Assembly (NCBI RefSeq): GCF_000017405.1
Contig: NC_009667.1
Coordinates: 2,466,001-2,530,000 of the forward strand
From: Brucella anthropi ATCC 49188
Lineage (GTDB): Bacteria; Pseudomonadota; Alphaproteobacteria; Rhizobiales; Rhizobiaceae
Direction: 5' to 3'
Length of the DNA: 64,000 nt
The position numbers and the translations under genes were made by a program. The notes below the pieces were generated by a model. That model did no database searches and was not told the origin of the DNA. It saw only the letters and a program-made list of their open reading frames with translations. This document shows positions 58,201-64,000 of this stretch, in pieces; the stretch's first letter is position 1, and each line of letters begins with the position of its first letter.

Positions 58201-58762
58201 CGCCAAATGCTTCACGCAGGAAACCAAGCCGCGCCTCTGCCCTGTCGGGACGGTCGGCGGCAAAAGCGCGACCGATTGGTCCCAATGCACCGCCGGAAAG
58301 AACAATGACGTCTTTCGACAATGGTGGCAGCCAGCTTGCTTCGACATGCACCGGATCACCTGCCGGTGTTTCCAGAAACGCGCGACTGACGAGCCGCACG
58401 ATATTCGCATAGCCCTCTTCCGTTGCCGCCAGCAGCACAACTGGAGCGAGGTCCAGCGCGACACGGCGATTGACGCTGCGGCCATTATCATTGTGATCGC
58501 CGAAGGCTATATCGACCTGACAACCGATGATGGGTTGCAGACCATCTTTCGATGCCTTCTGCGCAAATTCAAGCGCACCGAACAGATTGTTGGTGTCGGT
58601 GACTGCGATAGCCGGCGCCTCGTCGGCAATCGCCTGTTTGATGATCTTGCCGAGCGGCAATGCGCCTTCCAGCAAGGAATAGGCCGAGTGTACCCGCAGG
58701 TGCACAAAACGTGGCGTCAAAGCACCGTCTTTTGCTGCATTGCCTGCTGCTGCATCACTCAT
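55271..58762 (-). CDS. dnaE: DNA polymerase III subunit alpha
   Basis: Replicative polymerase catalytic subunit (DnaE1 type), about 1163 residues. PHP domain start LRVHSAYSLLEGALPLGK; the two catalytic [12 protein letters not shown] MPDFDIDFCQDRREEVI (about 420-435); RHASTHAAGIVI; NKSHAAAYAIVSYQTAYMKAHYP; C-terminal OB fold. The ATG at 58762 (MSDAAAGNAAKDGALTP) is likelier than 58804 since the family begins near FVHLRVHS; both lie in the same frame. Followed by a palindrome at the 3' end. Confidence 0.96.
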   Translation of the reverse strand: MSDAAAGNAAKDGALTPRFVHLRVHSAYSLLEGALPLGKIIKQAIADEAPAIAVTDTNNLFGALEFAQKASKDGLQPIIGCQVDIAFGDHNDNGRSVNRRVALDLAPVVLLAATEEGYANIVRLVSRAFLETPAGDPVHVEASWLPPLSKDVIVLSGGALGPIGRAFAADRPDRAEARLGFLREAFGDRLYVELQRQAGYNRALEAKTVALAYEMDLPLVATNEAFFLKAEDFEAHDALLAIAEGQILSNDDRRRLTPDHHMKSRAEMAALFADLPEALDNTVEIAERCSWYTQTRAPILPRFTGESDDAEAAVQEEADELARQAREGLKMRLETVGLAEGYTTEQYAERLEYEIGIITRMKFPGYFLIVADFIKWAKAHGIPVGPGRGSGAGSLVAYALTITDVDPLRFSLLFERFLNPDRVSMPDFDIDFCQDRREEVIRYVQGKYGRDQVAQIITFGTLQARAVLRDVGRVLEMPYGQVDRLCKLVPQNPANPVSLAQAIDTEPKINEEREKEPVVGRLLDMALKLEGLYRHASTHAAGIVIGDRPLSELVPMYRDPRSDMPVTQFNMKWVEQAGLVKFDFLGLKTLTVLETAVKLVARKGVEIDLSHVPLDDELTYEMLSRGETVGVFQVESAGMRKALLGMRPDRIEDIIALVALYRPGPMENIPTYNARKNGEEEIASIHPKIDHLIKETQGVIVYQEQVMQIAQVLSGYSLGEADLLRRAMGKKIREEMDKQRVRFVDGAIEGGVDKAQANMIFDLLAKFADYGFNKSHAAAYAIVSYQTAYMKAHYPVEFIAASMTYDMSNTDKLNDFRREANRLGIEVVPPSVMTSFRPFEVGEKQIFYSLAAIKGVGEAAVDHIVDVRAEKPFESLEDFCERVDPRIVNRRVLESLINAGAMDCFGRERPAMSAGMDRIMGFAQRTQENAASGQSDIFGLSGAPKETLILPQAAPWLPSEMLHREFQAVGFYLSAHPLDEYRDVLNRMRVQSWADFSAAVKRGANAGRLAGTVTARQERKTRTGNKMGIVQLSDASGQFEAVLFSEGLAQYRDLLESGKSVVITVQAENRPEGIGLRIQTVQSLEDEACRMQKALRLYLRSADAVRHIAPHFNTRGDGQVSLIVIKDNGQREVEIELPHRYRVSPQIASAMKAIQGVVDVELV

Positions 58763-58811
58763 TCCATCGACCCCGATCATCTGCCGAGCCGCCCGGATGG
58801 ACATACATCCG

Positions 58812-58874
58812 GCGCTCTAAATCCATGCATCGCACTTTCCGAAAACCGATTCCGATTTTCGTGCCGATGCAGTA
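58812..58874 (-). repeat. Palindromic element upstream of dnaE
   Basis: GCATCGCACTTTCCGAAAAC ... GATTTTCGTGCCGATGC hairpin related to the copy at 24647; lies in the dnaE 5' region. Confidence 0.6.
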
Positions 58875-59078
58875 GCCGCCTGATAGCACATTGCTTGCAA
58901 GATGGGCCACACGCATGGCCCATCGCGGCTGGCGACTCTGTCGCCTGATAGCATCAGTTTCGGGGAATGATATGGCGATGTCCAGTAAGACTATCGCCAC
59001 CTTGCAGCGGGTTCACAAGAACCAGCCAGAGCATCTCCAATTTTTTCGGGGTCATCGGAAATGCCCTATCGTTTTCAC

Positions 59079-59127
59079 GCATGTCTATATCCCAAAACCG
59101 GTTCCCACTTTTGGGAGACATGCTCTA
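59079..59127 (-). repeat. Palindromic element after the small membrane protein gene
   Basis: Minus strand: AGAGCATGTCTCCCAAAAGT ... GGTTTTGGGATATAGACATGC hairpin, 7 bases after the stop of the 28-residue protein. Confidence 0.75.
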
Positions 59128-59133
59128 TTTCCT

Positions 59134-59220
59134 TCAGATCGCACTCACCCAGATGGCGAAAGTTGCAATGAACAGGCTTACCGAAATGAAAGACAGAACG
59201 TCGTGGACGAGATCGGTCAT
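59134..59220 (-). CDS. 28-residue single-helix membrane protein under LexA-type box
   Basis: Short ORF of 28 codons on the minus strand, ATG at 59220. It starts MTDLVHDVLSFISVSLFIAT and ends FAIWVSAI: a short polar N-terminus then one hydrophobic helix of about 20 residues to the C-terminus. AGAGGAG lies 8 bases upstream of the ATG. A GTTC-N7-GTTC box lies 40 bases upstream. By size, topology and control it resembles Caulobacter SidA (29 residues, SOS-induced inhibitor of FtsW/FtsN). Homology cannot be asserted from such a short sequence; a chance ORF is possible but the RBS, box and 3' palindrome argue for a gene. Confidence 0.6.
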   Translation of the reverse strand: MTDLVHDVLSFISVSLFIATFAIWVSAI

Positions 59221-59258
59221 GTTGGAAACTCCTCTGTGTTCACGTATGTTTATTTTTT

Positions 59259-59273
59259 GTTCTATTTTTGTTC
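59259..59273. promoter_or_regulatory. LexA/SOS box of alphaproteobacterial type
   Basis: GTTCTATTTTTGTTC on the + strand (GAAC-N7-GAAC on the minus strand), the direct repeat GTTC-N7-GTTC that alphaproteobacterial LexA binds. It lies just downstream of a TTGACT (59082... minus strand 59282-59277), so it overlaps the probable promoter of the 28-residue gene. Confidence 0.7.
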
Positions 59274-59464
59274 CAAAGTCAACACCCGTTCTGGCCCGCC
59301 ATTCATTTTAGGGTTTACGAATAGTGAATATACAACCGCAGACGCTGGCTGCGTGAGCGGGGAACGAAAGCGCCCATATTCAGGCGGAGACGCACATCGC
59401 CCTTCGAGACGCCACCTGTGGCGGCTCGTTGAGGATGAGGTGCTACTGCTGTGACCTGAAAGGC

Positions 59465-60148
59465 TTACAGATCGACGACCTTGCCGTCCTTCAGCGTGAC
59501 GCGCCGGTCCATGCGGCGGGCAAGTTCGTGATTATGGGTCGCGATCAGAGCCGCAAGCCCCGACTGACGCACGAGGGCCTCAAGAGCTCCGAAGACGTAA
59601 GACGATGTCGTTGGATCGAGGTTGCCGGTCGGTTCATCCGCCAGAAGAACGAGCGGCGCGTTGGCAACGGCGCGGGCAATAGCGACGCGCTGTTGTTCAC
59701 CGCCGGAAAGTTCCGACGGGCGATGCGAAGCGCGCTTGCCGATCTTCATATATTCAAGAAGCTGCTGCGCACGCTCTGCTGCGGCTTTCTTGGACAGGCC
59801 ACGGATCATCTGCGGCATCATCACATTCTCCAGCGCGGAAAATTCCGGCAGAAGATGGTGGAACTGATAAACGAAACCGACGTCGTTGCGGCGCACAGCT
59901 GTGCGCTCATCATCGGACAATTTGCTGCAGGAACGCCCATCCAAGAAAACGTCTCCGTTGTCGGGACGCTCCAGCAGGCCTGCCGTGTGCAGCAATGTCG
60001 ACTTGCCCGCTCCCGATGGCGCGACAAGCGCAACCATTTCCCCACGACGAAGTGTGAAATCGGCATCCTTCAGAATGACCAGTTCGCGGTCGGCTTCCTT
60101 ATAGGCGCGGCCGACACGCTCCAGCCGCATGATGATTTCAGCCGCCAT
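59465..60148 (-). CDS. lolD: Lipoprotein-releasing ABC transporter ATP-binding protein LolD
   Basis: 227-residue ATPase powering extraction of outer-membrane lipoproteins from the inner membrane to LolA. Walker [14 protein letters not shown] (about 42-54), signature [14 protein letters not shown] and Walker [14 protein letters not shown]; the H-loop His is in IATHNHELA. Its ATG is the base just before the permease stop, so lolD and the permease are co-translated. Confidence 0.95.
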   Translation of the reverse strand: MAAEIIMRLERVGRAYKEADRELVILKDADFTLRRGEMVALVAPSGAGKSTLLHTAGLLERPDNGDVFLDGRSCSKLSDDERTAVRRNDVGFVYQFHHLLPEFSALENVMMPQMIRGLSKKAAAERAQQLLEYMKIGKRASHRPSELSGGEQQRVAIARAVANAPLVLLADEPTGNLDPTTSSYVFGALEALVRQSGLAALIATHNHELARRMDRRVTLKDGKVVDL

Positions 60149-61465
60149 TTATTCGTACCTCAATGCTTCGACCGGATCGAGCTTGGCAGCGCGCCAGGCC
60201 GGGAAAATGGTGGCAATGAATGAAAGCACCAGAGCCATGACGATAACGGAAATCGTTTCGCCGGGGTCCATCTTCGCAGGCAACTGGCTCAGGAAGTAAA
60301 GTTCCGGGTTGAAGAGCGTGGTTCCCGAGAGCCACGAGAAGAACTCCCGCAGGCGCTCGACATTGAGGCAGACGACAACGCCCAGAACGACACCGGCTAT
60401 CGTGCCGGTGACGCCGATGGCGGCGCCCGTCATCAGGAATATGCGCATCACCGCGCCACGGGTTGCGCCCATGGTTCGCAGGATCGCGATATCGTGCCCC
60501 TTGTCCTTCACCAGCATGATGAGGCCGGAAATGATGTTCAGCGCCGCCACGAGCACGATCAGCGTCAGGATCATGAACATGACATTGCGCTCGACTTCCA
60601 GCGCCGAGAAGAAAGTCTGGTTGCGCTGGCGCCAGTCGACGAGCGAGAGCTGACGTCCCGCTGCCTCTTCTACGGGCGCGCGCATCGCATCCACCTTGTC
60701 GGGATTATCGACAAAGATTTCCAGCGATTGCACCTTGCCTTCCTGATTGAAGAAAAGCTGCGCCTCGGACAGCGGCATCATGACAATCGACGAGTCGTAT
60801 TCCGACATGCCGATCTCGAAGATCGCGACAATCGGATAGGCCTTCACGCGCGGATTGACGCCGAACGGGGTCACATCGCCATCCGGCGAAATCACCCGTA
60901 GCGTATCGCCGATTGAAAGGCCGAGATTTTCGGCCATGCGGGTTCCGATGGCGACGCCGCCGCCCTGATCGAAGCCCTGAAGCGTGCCCTGGCGAATATT
61001 GCCGGAGACGAGCTTGAGCTTGTCGAGATCCTCTTCGCGAAGACCGCGCACCAGTGCACCCGTTCCTGCGCCGATATTCCCCTGGACGAGCGCCTGCCCT
61101 TCCACCACGGGAATGGCGAACCTGATGCCGGAAATACCGTCGATCCGCTTGATGAGATCGGCATAATCATCCAGCGGACGATCAATTGGCTGCATGATGA
61201 GATGGCCATTGATGCCGAGAATTCGCGAAAGAAGCTCGGCACGGAAACCGTTCATCACCGCCATGACGATGATGAGGGTCGCCACGCCCAGCATGATGCC
61301 GGTGAACGAAAAACCGGCAATGACCGAGATAAAAGTCTCGCGGCGGCGCGCGCGCAGATATCGCCAAGCGATCATCCGTTCGAAAGCCGAGAATGGACCT
61401 GACTTTGGAGCCTTTTGAGCTGCCTTTGCCTGATCCCCGGATTTTGCTGCCGCCGCGCTGCTCAT
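60149..61465 (-). CDS. lolE: Lipoprotein-releasing ABC transporter permease LolC/E
   Basis: 438-residue FtsX/MacB-type permease with N-terminal membrane helix (about 45-70), a large periplasmic domain with [23 protein letters not shown], and three C-terminal helices (ending [18 protein letters not shown], the FtsX-like motif). The coupling-helix region [14 protein letters not shown] is present. Many alphaproteobacteria use a single permease in place of LolC and LolE, so I call it LolC/E. Its ATG overlaps the proS stop by 4 bases (ATGA). Confidence 0.94.
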   Translation of the reverse strand: MSSAAAAKSGDQAKAAQKAPKSGPFSAFERMIAWRYLRARRRETFISVIAGFSFTGIMLGVATLIIVMAVMNGFRAELLSRILGINGHLIMQPIDRPLDDYADLIKRIDGISGIRFAIPVVEGQALVQGNIGAGTGALVRGLREEDLDKLKLVSGNIRQGTLQGFDQGGGVAIGTRMAENLGLSIGDTLRVISPDGDVTPFGVNPRVKAYPIVAIFEIGMSEYDSSIVMMPLSEAQLFFNQEGKVQSLEIFVDNPDKVDAMRAPVEEAAGRQLSLVDWRQRNQTFFSALEVERNVMFMILTLIVLVAALNIISGLIMLVKDKGHDIAILRTMGATRGAVMRIFLMTGAAIGVTGTIAGVVLGVVVCLNVERLREFFSWLSGTTLFNPELYFLSQLPAKMDPGETISVIVMALVLSFIATIFPAWRAAKLDPVEALRYE

Positions 61466-62790
61466 GCTTCTGCCGTCAACAGATTGATCGCAGCTTCAAC
61501 GCTCAGGCTCTGGCGTTCACCGGTCTTGCGATCCTTGATCTCGACTTCACCGGCGGCAACGCCACGCGGGCCAACGATCACCTGCGTCGGCAGGCCGATC
61601 AGGTCCATCGTGGCGAACTTTGCACCCGGACGGTCATCCGTGTCGTCCAGCAGAGGATCGACGCCTGCATTGGTCAGCGCTTCGTAGATCTTCTCGCTTA
61701 CAGCGTCGCAGCCTTCGTCGCCCGGCTTCATGTTGACGATACCGGCACCGAACGGCGCGATGGCTTTCGGCCAGATGATGCCCGCATCGTCGTGGAAGGC
61801 TTCAATGGCAGCCGCGACGAGGCGCGACGGACCGATGCCGTAGGAACCCATGGAAACCAGATGTTCCTTGCCATCCGGGCCCTGCACTTTCGCGCCCATC
61901 GGTTCAGAATATTTCGTGCCGAAATGGAAGATGTGCCCCACTTCGATGCCACGTGCAGAGACCTGATCTTCCGGCTTCACCTTGGACCAGTCGGCCTCGT
62001 CGTGCATTTCGTCGGTTGCCGCATAAGGCGTCGTCCAGCGATTGACGATATCGGTCAGCTGCGCATCGTTGCGGAAATCGGTGTCCGCGCCCGGCACGGC
62101 CAGATCGAGATAGGCCTTGTCGCAGAAAACCTGGCTTTCGCCGGTTTCGGCCAGAATAATGAATTCGTGGCTGAGGTCGCCGCCAATCGGCCCCGTATCG
62201 GCGCGCATCGGGATGGCCTGCAGGCCAACACGTGCAAAAGTGCGCAGATAGGACACGAACATACGGTAGTAAGCCATTTTCGCGCCCTCATAATCGAGGT
62301 CGAACGAATAGGCGTCCTTCATCAGAAATTCGCGCGAACGCATGACGCCGAAACGCGGGCGCACTTCGTCGCGGAACTTCCACTGGATGTGGTAGAGATT
62401 GAGCGGCAGATCCTTGTAGGAGCGCACATAGGAGCGGAAAATGTCGGTGACCATTTCCTCATTGGTCGGACCGAAGAGCATGTCGCGCTCCTGACGGTCC
62501 TGAATGCGCAGCATTTCCTTGCCATAGGCATCGTAGCGACCGCTTTCGCGCCACAGGTCTGCGGACTGGATGGTTGGCATCAGGATTTCATTGGCGCCTG
62601 CGCGGTTCTGCTCTTCACGAATGATATCGCAGACCTTGTTGAGAACCTTCAGACCGATCGGCAGCCAGGAATAGATGCCGGCCGACTGTTGACGGATCAT
62701 GCCCGAGCGCAGCATCAGCCTGTGGGAGACGATTTCCGCCTCCTTGGGGTTTTCCTTCAGAATAGGCAAAAAATACCGCGACAGACGCAT
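61462..62790 (-). CDS. proS: Prolyl-tRNA synthetase, short type without editing domain
   Basis: 442 residues from ATG 62790, class II core with [79 protein letters not shown] (motif 2), and [16 protein letters not shown]; the INS editing domain of larger bacterial ProRS is absent, as in rhizobia. First gene of the proS-lolE-lolD operon. Confidence 0.96.
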   Translation of the reverse strand: MRLSRYFLPILKENPKEAEIVSHRLMLRSGMIRQQSAGIYSWLPIGLKVLNKVCDIIREEQNRAGANEILMPTIQSADLWRESGRYDAYGKEMLRIQDRQERDMLFGPTNEEMVTDIFRSYVRSYKDLPLNLYHIQWKFRDEVRPRFGVMRSREFLMKDAYSFDLDYEGAKMAYYRMFVSYLRTFARVGLQAIPMRADTGPIGGDLSHEFIILAETGESQVFCDKAYLDLAVPGADTDFRNDAQLTDIVNRWTTPYAATDEMHDEADWSKVKPEDQVSARGIEVGHIFHFGTKYSEPMGAKVQGPDGKEHLVSMGSYGIGPSRLVAAAIEAFHDDAGIIWPKAIAPFGAGIVNMKPGDEGCDAVSEKIYEALTNAGVDPLLDDTDDRPGAKFATMDLIGLPTQVIVGPRGVAAGEVEIKDRKTGERQSLSVEAAINLLTAEA

Positions 62791-63104
62791 CGTAACCACC
62801 AATCAAGAGGGACTGCCTGAGTGCTTCAAGAATCAGGCAAAAATTAAGCATATTTGTCGGTTTCTTACCGGGTTATACACCGGTTGGAAACCCGCCTGAA
62901 AAAGCTTTCGCGATAGCGGATTTCCCCATCCACAACCATGATCGCCTGTCGAAAGAACCAGAGACGCGAAATGCGGCCTCCGGATTCACATTCAAATTCA
63001 ATATATTACAGATATATCACTCTCATTCGGGAAAATTTGCGAAAGAAATATGACGCCATAGAAGATTTTTCGTGACAAAAGCTGTGCAGTTCGCTATTTT
63101 TTTC
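62791..63104. other. Intergenic region upstream of proS
   Basis: About 310 bases of AT-rich DNA. Contains the proS promoter (minus strand) and at its right edge the promoter of the candidate sRNA. No supported gene. Confidence 0.4.
63071..63099 (+). promoter_or_regulatory. Sigma-70 promoter of the candidate sRNA
   Basis: CGTGAC (63071-63076), 17-base spacer, CTATTT (63094-63099): close to the alphaproteobacterial CTTGAC/CTATAT consensus. Predicted start about 63106. Confidence 0.5.
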
Positions 63105-63105
63105 A

Positions 63106-63256
63106 GCATAAGAGCAACAACGGAATAAAACCGTTGGTTTCACGCGGTCAAAGTCTTGGGAGGATGGATCCAGGCGCGACTTTCGCAGCCGCCAGTCAAA
63201 TGGAAACGGATCGAACGCGTATTTGATTAGCAAGGCGAAAGCCTTGCTTTTTTTTT
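63106..63256 (+). ncRNA. Candidate small RNA with strong terminator
   Basis: About 150 nt between a promoter-like site and a strong terminator, in DNA without ORFs. Internal hairpin CAACGG-AATAAAA-CCGTTG near the 5' end; then the unpaired CTTGGGAGGATGGATCC region, and the terminator hairpin AGCAAGGC-GAAA-GCCTTGCT followed by eight T. Family not recognised; the GGGAGGAT segment may pair with anti-SD-like or mRNA targets. Could be an alpha-r type sRNA. Confidence 0.55.
63229..63256 (+). terminator. Terminator of the candidate sRNA
   Basis: AGCAAGGC-GAAA-GCCTTGCT stem with GAAA tetraloop and nine consecutive T; very strong. Confidence 0.9.
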
Positions 63257-63535
63257 GAACTTGCAGCACCTCCACGCTTTCCGCAGTTTCCCTATTTTAT
63301 AGCTTGCAATAACACATTGATTTTGTGGGATTTATCGCAGCGCCCTCCGCGCAATCAAGTATTAAATTTCACTTAAGTATAAATCGATTTATATGAAGAA
63401 CATTGCTCAGGGAGCGCTATCGCTGTCACAAATGACGCCGGGTTGTGCTGTGTCGTAAATTCAATACGTTACGCCAACAAGCTCGATATCTGACGCAACC
63501 CATGGTAGGCGCGTCCACTTTTCTTTATACAAAAG
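63257..63535. other. Intergenic region after the sRNA
   Basis: About 280 bases, AT-rich in its first half. I see no gene, repeat or tRNA. Confidence 0.4.
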
Positions 63536-63537
63536 AA

Positions 63538-63562
63538 AGGCTGCCTATAATTTAGGCAGCCT
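63538..63562 (-). terminator. Terminator after the DUF1467 gene
   Basis: Minus strand GAGGCTGCC-TAAATTAT-AGGCAGCCTTTC followed by TTTTG. Ends the epimerase-DUF1467 transcript. Confidence 0.8.
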
Positions 63563-63593
63563 CAAAAATTCATGTCGGAACGTGAACGAATGC

Positions 63594-63863
63594 TCAGGTC
63601 AGATCCGGGAAGAAATGCGGGATATCGTCGAGGCCGAAACCGCTGATCTGCGTCACATAATAATAGAGCAGGAAGATGAGTGTTGCGACGATGGTCGTCC
63701 GCAGAAAGGCACGACCGATGCGTGGTTTTGCCGGAGCGCTGGCCACCGTACCCAAAGTCACTTCGTTTTCTTCAGCCTGCGTGCGCAAGCCAACCGGCAG
63801 CAGCGCGAACAGCGTCGTCCACCAGATGATGAAGTAAATCGCGATTCCTGAAACCAGAGACAT
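63594..63863 (-). CDS. DUF1467 inner-membrane protein
   Basis: 89 residues, two membrane helices (about 4-24 and 53-72), DUF1467 pattern: ISIYFIIWWTTLFALLPVGLRTQ-type start with the conserved WW and the motif LRT, ending GLDDIPHFFPDLT. Function unknown. Starts 2 bases after the epimerase stop and so belongs to its operon; in many alphaproteobacteria it follows mce. Confidence 0.9.
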   Translation of the reverse strand: MSLVSGIAIYFIIWWTTLFALLPVGLRTQAEENEVTLGTVASAPAKPRIGRAFLRTTIVATLIFLLYYYVTQISGFGLDDIPHFFPDLT

Positions 63864-63865
63864 GA

Positions 63866-64000
63866 TTACACCTCTTCCAGTTCGATCAGTGTGCCGTTGA
63901 AATCCTTGGGATGCAGGAACAGAACTGGCTTGCCATGGGCGCCGGTCTTCGGTTCGCCATCTCCAAGGATACGCGCACCCTCCGCCTTGAGGCGGTCGCG
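63866..64000 (-). CDS. mce: Methylmalonyl-CoA epimerase, C-terminal end (cut by window)
   Basis: Last 44 codons, ending GKPVLFLHPKDFNGTLIELEEV: the VOC-fold C-terminus with HPKD-x-x-GTLIELE, typical of methylmalonyl-CoA epimerase. It interconverts (2S)- and (2R)-methylmalonyl-CoA in propionate use. The rest lies beyond the right edge. Confidence 0.9.
   Translation of the reverse strand, partial: RDRLKAEGARILGDGEPKTGAHGKPVLFLHPKDFNGTLIELEEV

Noticed and set aside
58891..59454. 187-codon + strand frame over the dnaE upstream region
   Set aside because: No motif or ribosome binding site, and it lies antisense to the supported 28-residue gene and its LexA box.
61393..62820. 475-codon + strand open frame opposite proS
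   Set aside because: It covers the whole proS gene antisense, with no recognisable domain; its composition follows from proS third-position GC bias.
63106..63256. tRNA, 4.5S or 6S RNA at the candidate sRNA
   Set aside because: No cloverleaf, no SRP tetraloop motif, and not the 6S open-bubble shape; left as an unassigned sRNA.

Overview
The window looks like a housekeeping stretch of an alphaproteobacterial chromosome of the Brucella/Ochrobactrum lineage (order Hyphomicrobiales). The grounds are the AcpXL very-long-chain lipid A cluster, an ExoR homologue, a short proS, a zeta-type DUF1476 protein, the gene neighbourhoods, and many small palindromes typical of rhizobial and Brucella intergenic DNA. 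The group II intron and the phosphonate pair fit an Ochrobactrum-like (environmental) member. I saw no tRNA, rRNA, CRISPR array, prophage or integrase.

Layout. 1-10.8 kb: a minus-strand run argS - SPOR protein - nagZ - scpA - scpB - tatA - tatB, interrupted between the SPOR gene and nagZ by a 1.9 kb class C group II intron lying directly after the SPOR gene's terminator. 11-17.6 kb: dgt, erpA, a TerB-like protein, xthA, exoR, a membrane-anchored nuclease, a UDG-like protein and an Lrp regulator. 17.7-24.6 kb: cobT/cobS, a periplasmic aspartic protease, dusA, a HAD phosphatase, phnM with a 2H phosphoesterase. 24.8-27.7 kb: sugar kinase, galM and a GH108 muramidase. 27.9-32.9 kb: acpXL, two ketosynthases, a dehydrogenase and an acyltransferase, which build and attach the very long chain acyl group of lipid A. 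32.9-47 kb: rpe, purB, purC, purS, purQ and purL, interspersed with a VOC protein, a GST, a lipoprotein, a MocR regulator divergent from a DUF1127 gene, bolA and a CGFS glutaredoxin. 47-55 kb: an MFS exporter, an IMPase-like protein, ttcA, rpsD, an extensin-like protein, and an HxlR regulator divergent from an NAD(P)-binding protein. 55-64 kb (minus strand): dnaE, a 28-residue membrane protein under a LexA-type box, lolD, a LolC/E permease, proS, a candidate sRNA, a DUF1467 protein and the end of a methylmalonyl-CoA epimerase gene.

Most interesting points. (1) The 28-codon membrane protein at 59134-59220 has a good ribosome binding site and a GTTC-N7-GTTC alphaproteobacterial SOS box about 40 bases upstream; it resembles in size and control the Caulobacter division inhibitor SidA. 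(2) The first of the two lipid A ketosynthases lacks the active-site Cys, so the pair resembles a KS/chain-length-factor heterodimer. (3) Palindromic repeats sit tightly against gene 3' ends, supply stop codons, sit inside a terminator loop, and in one case appear to have been absorbed into a protein. (4) The class C intron sits precisely behind a terminator hairpin.
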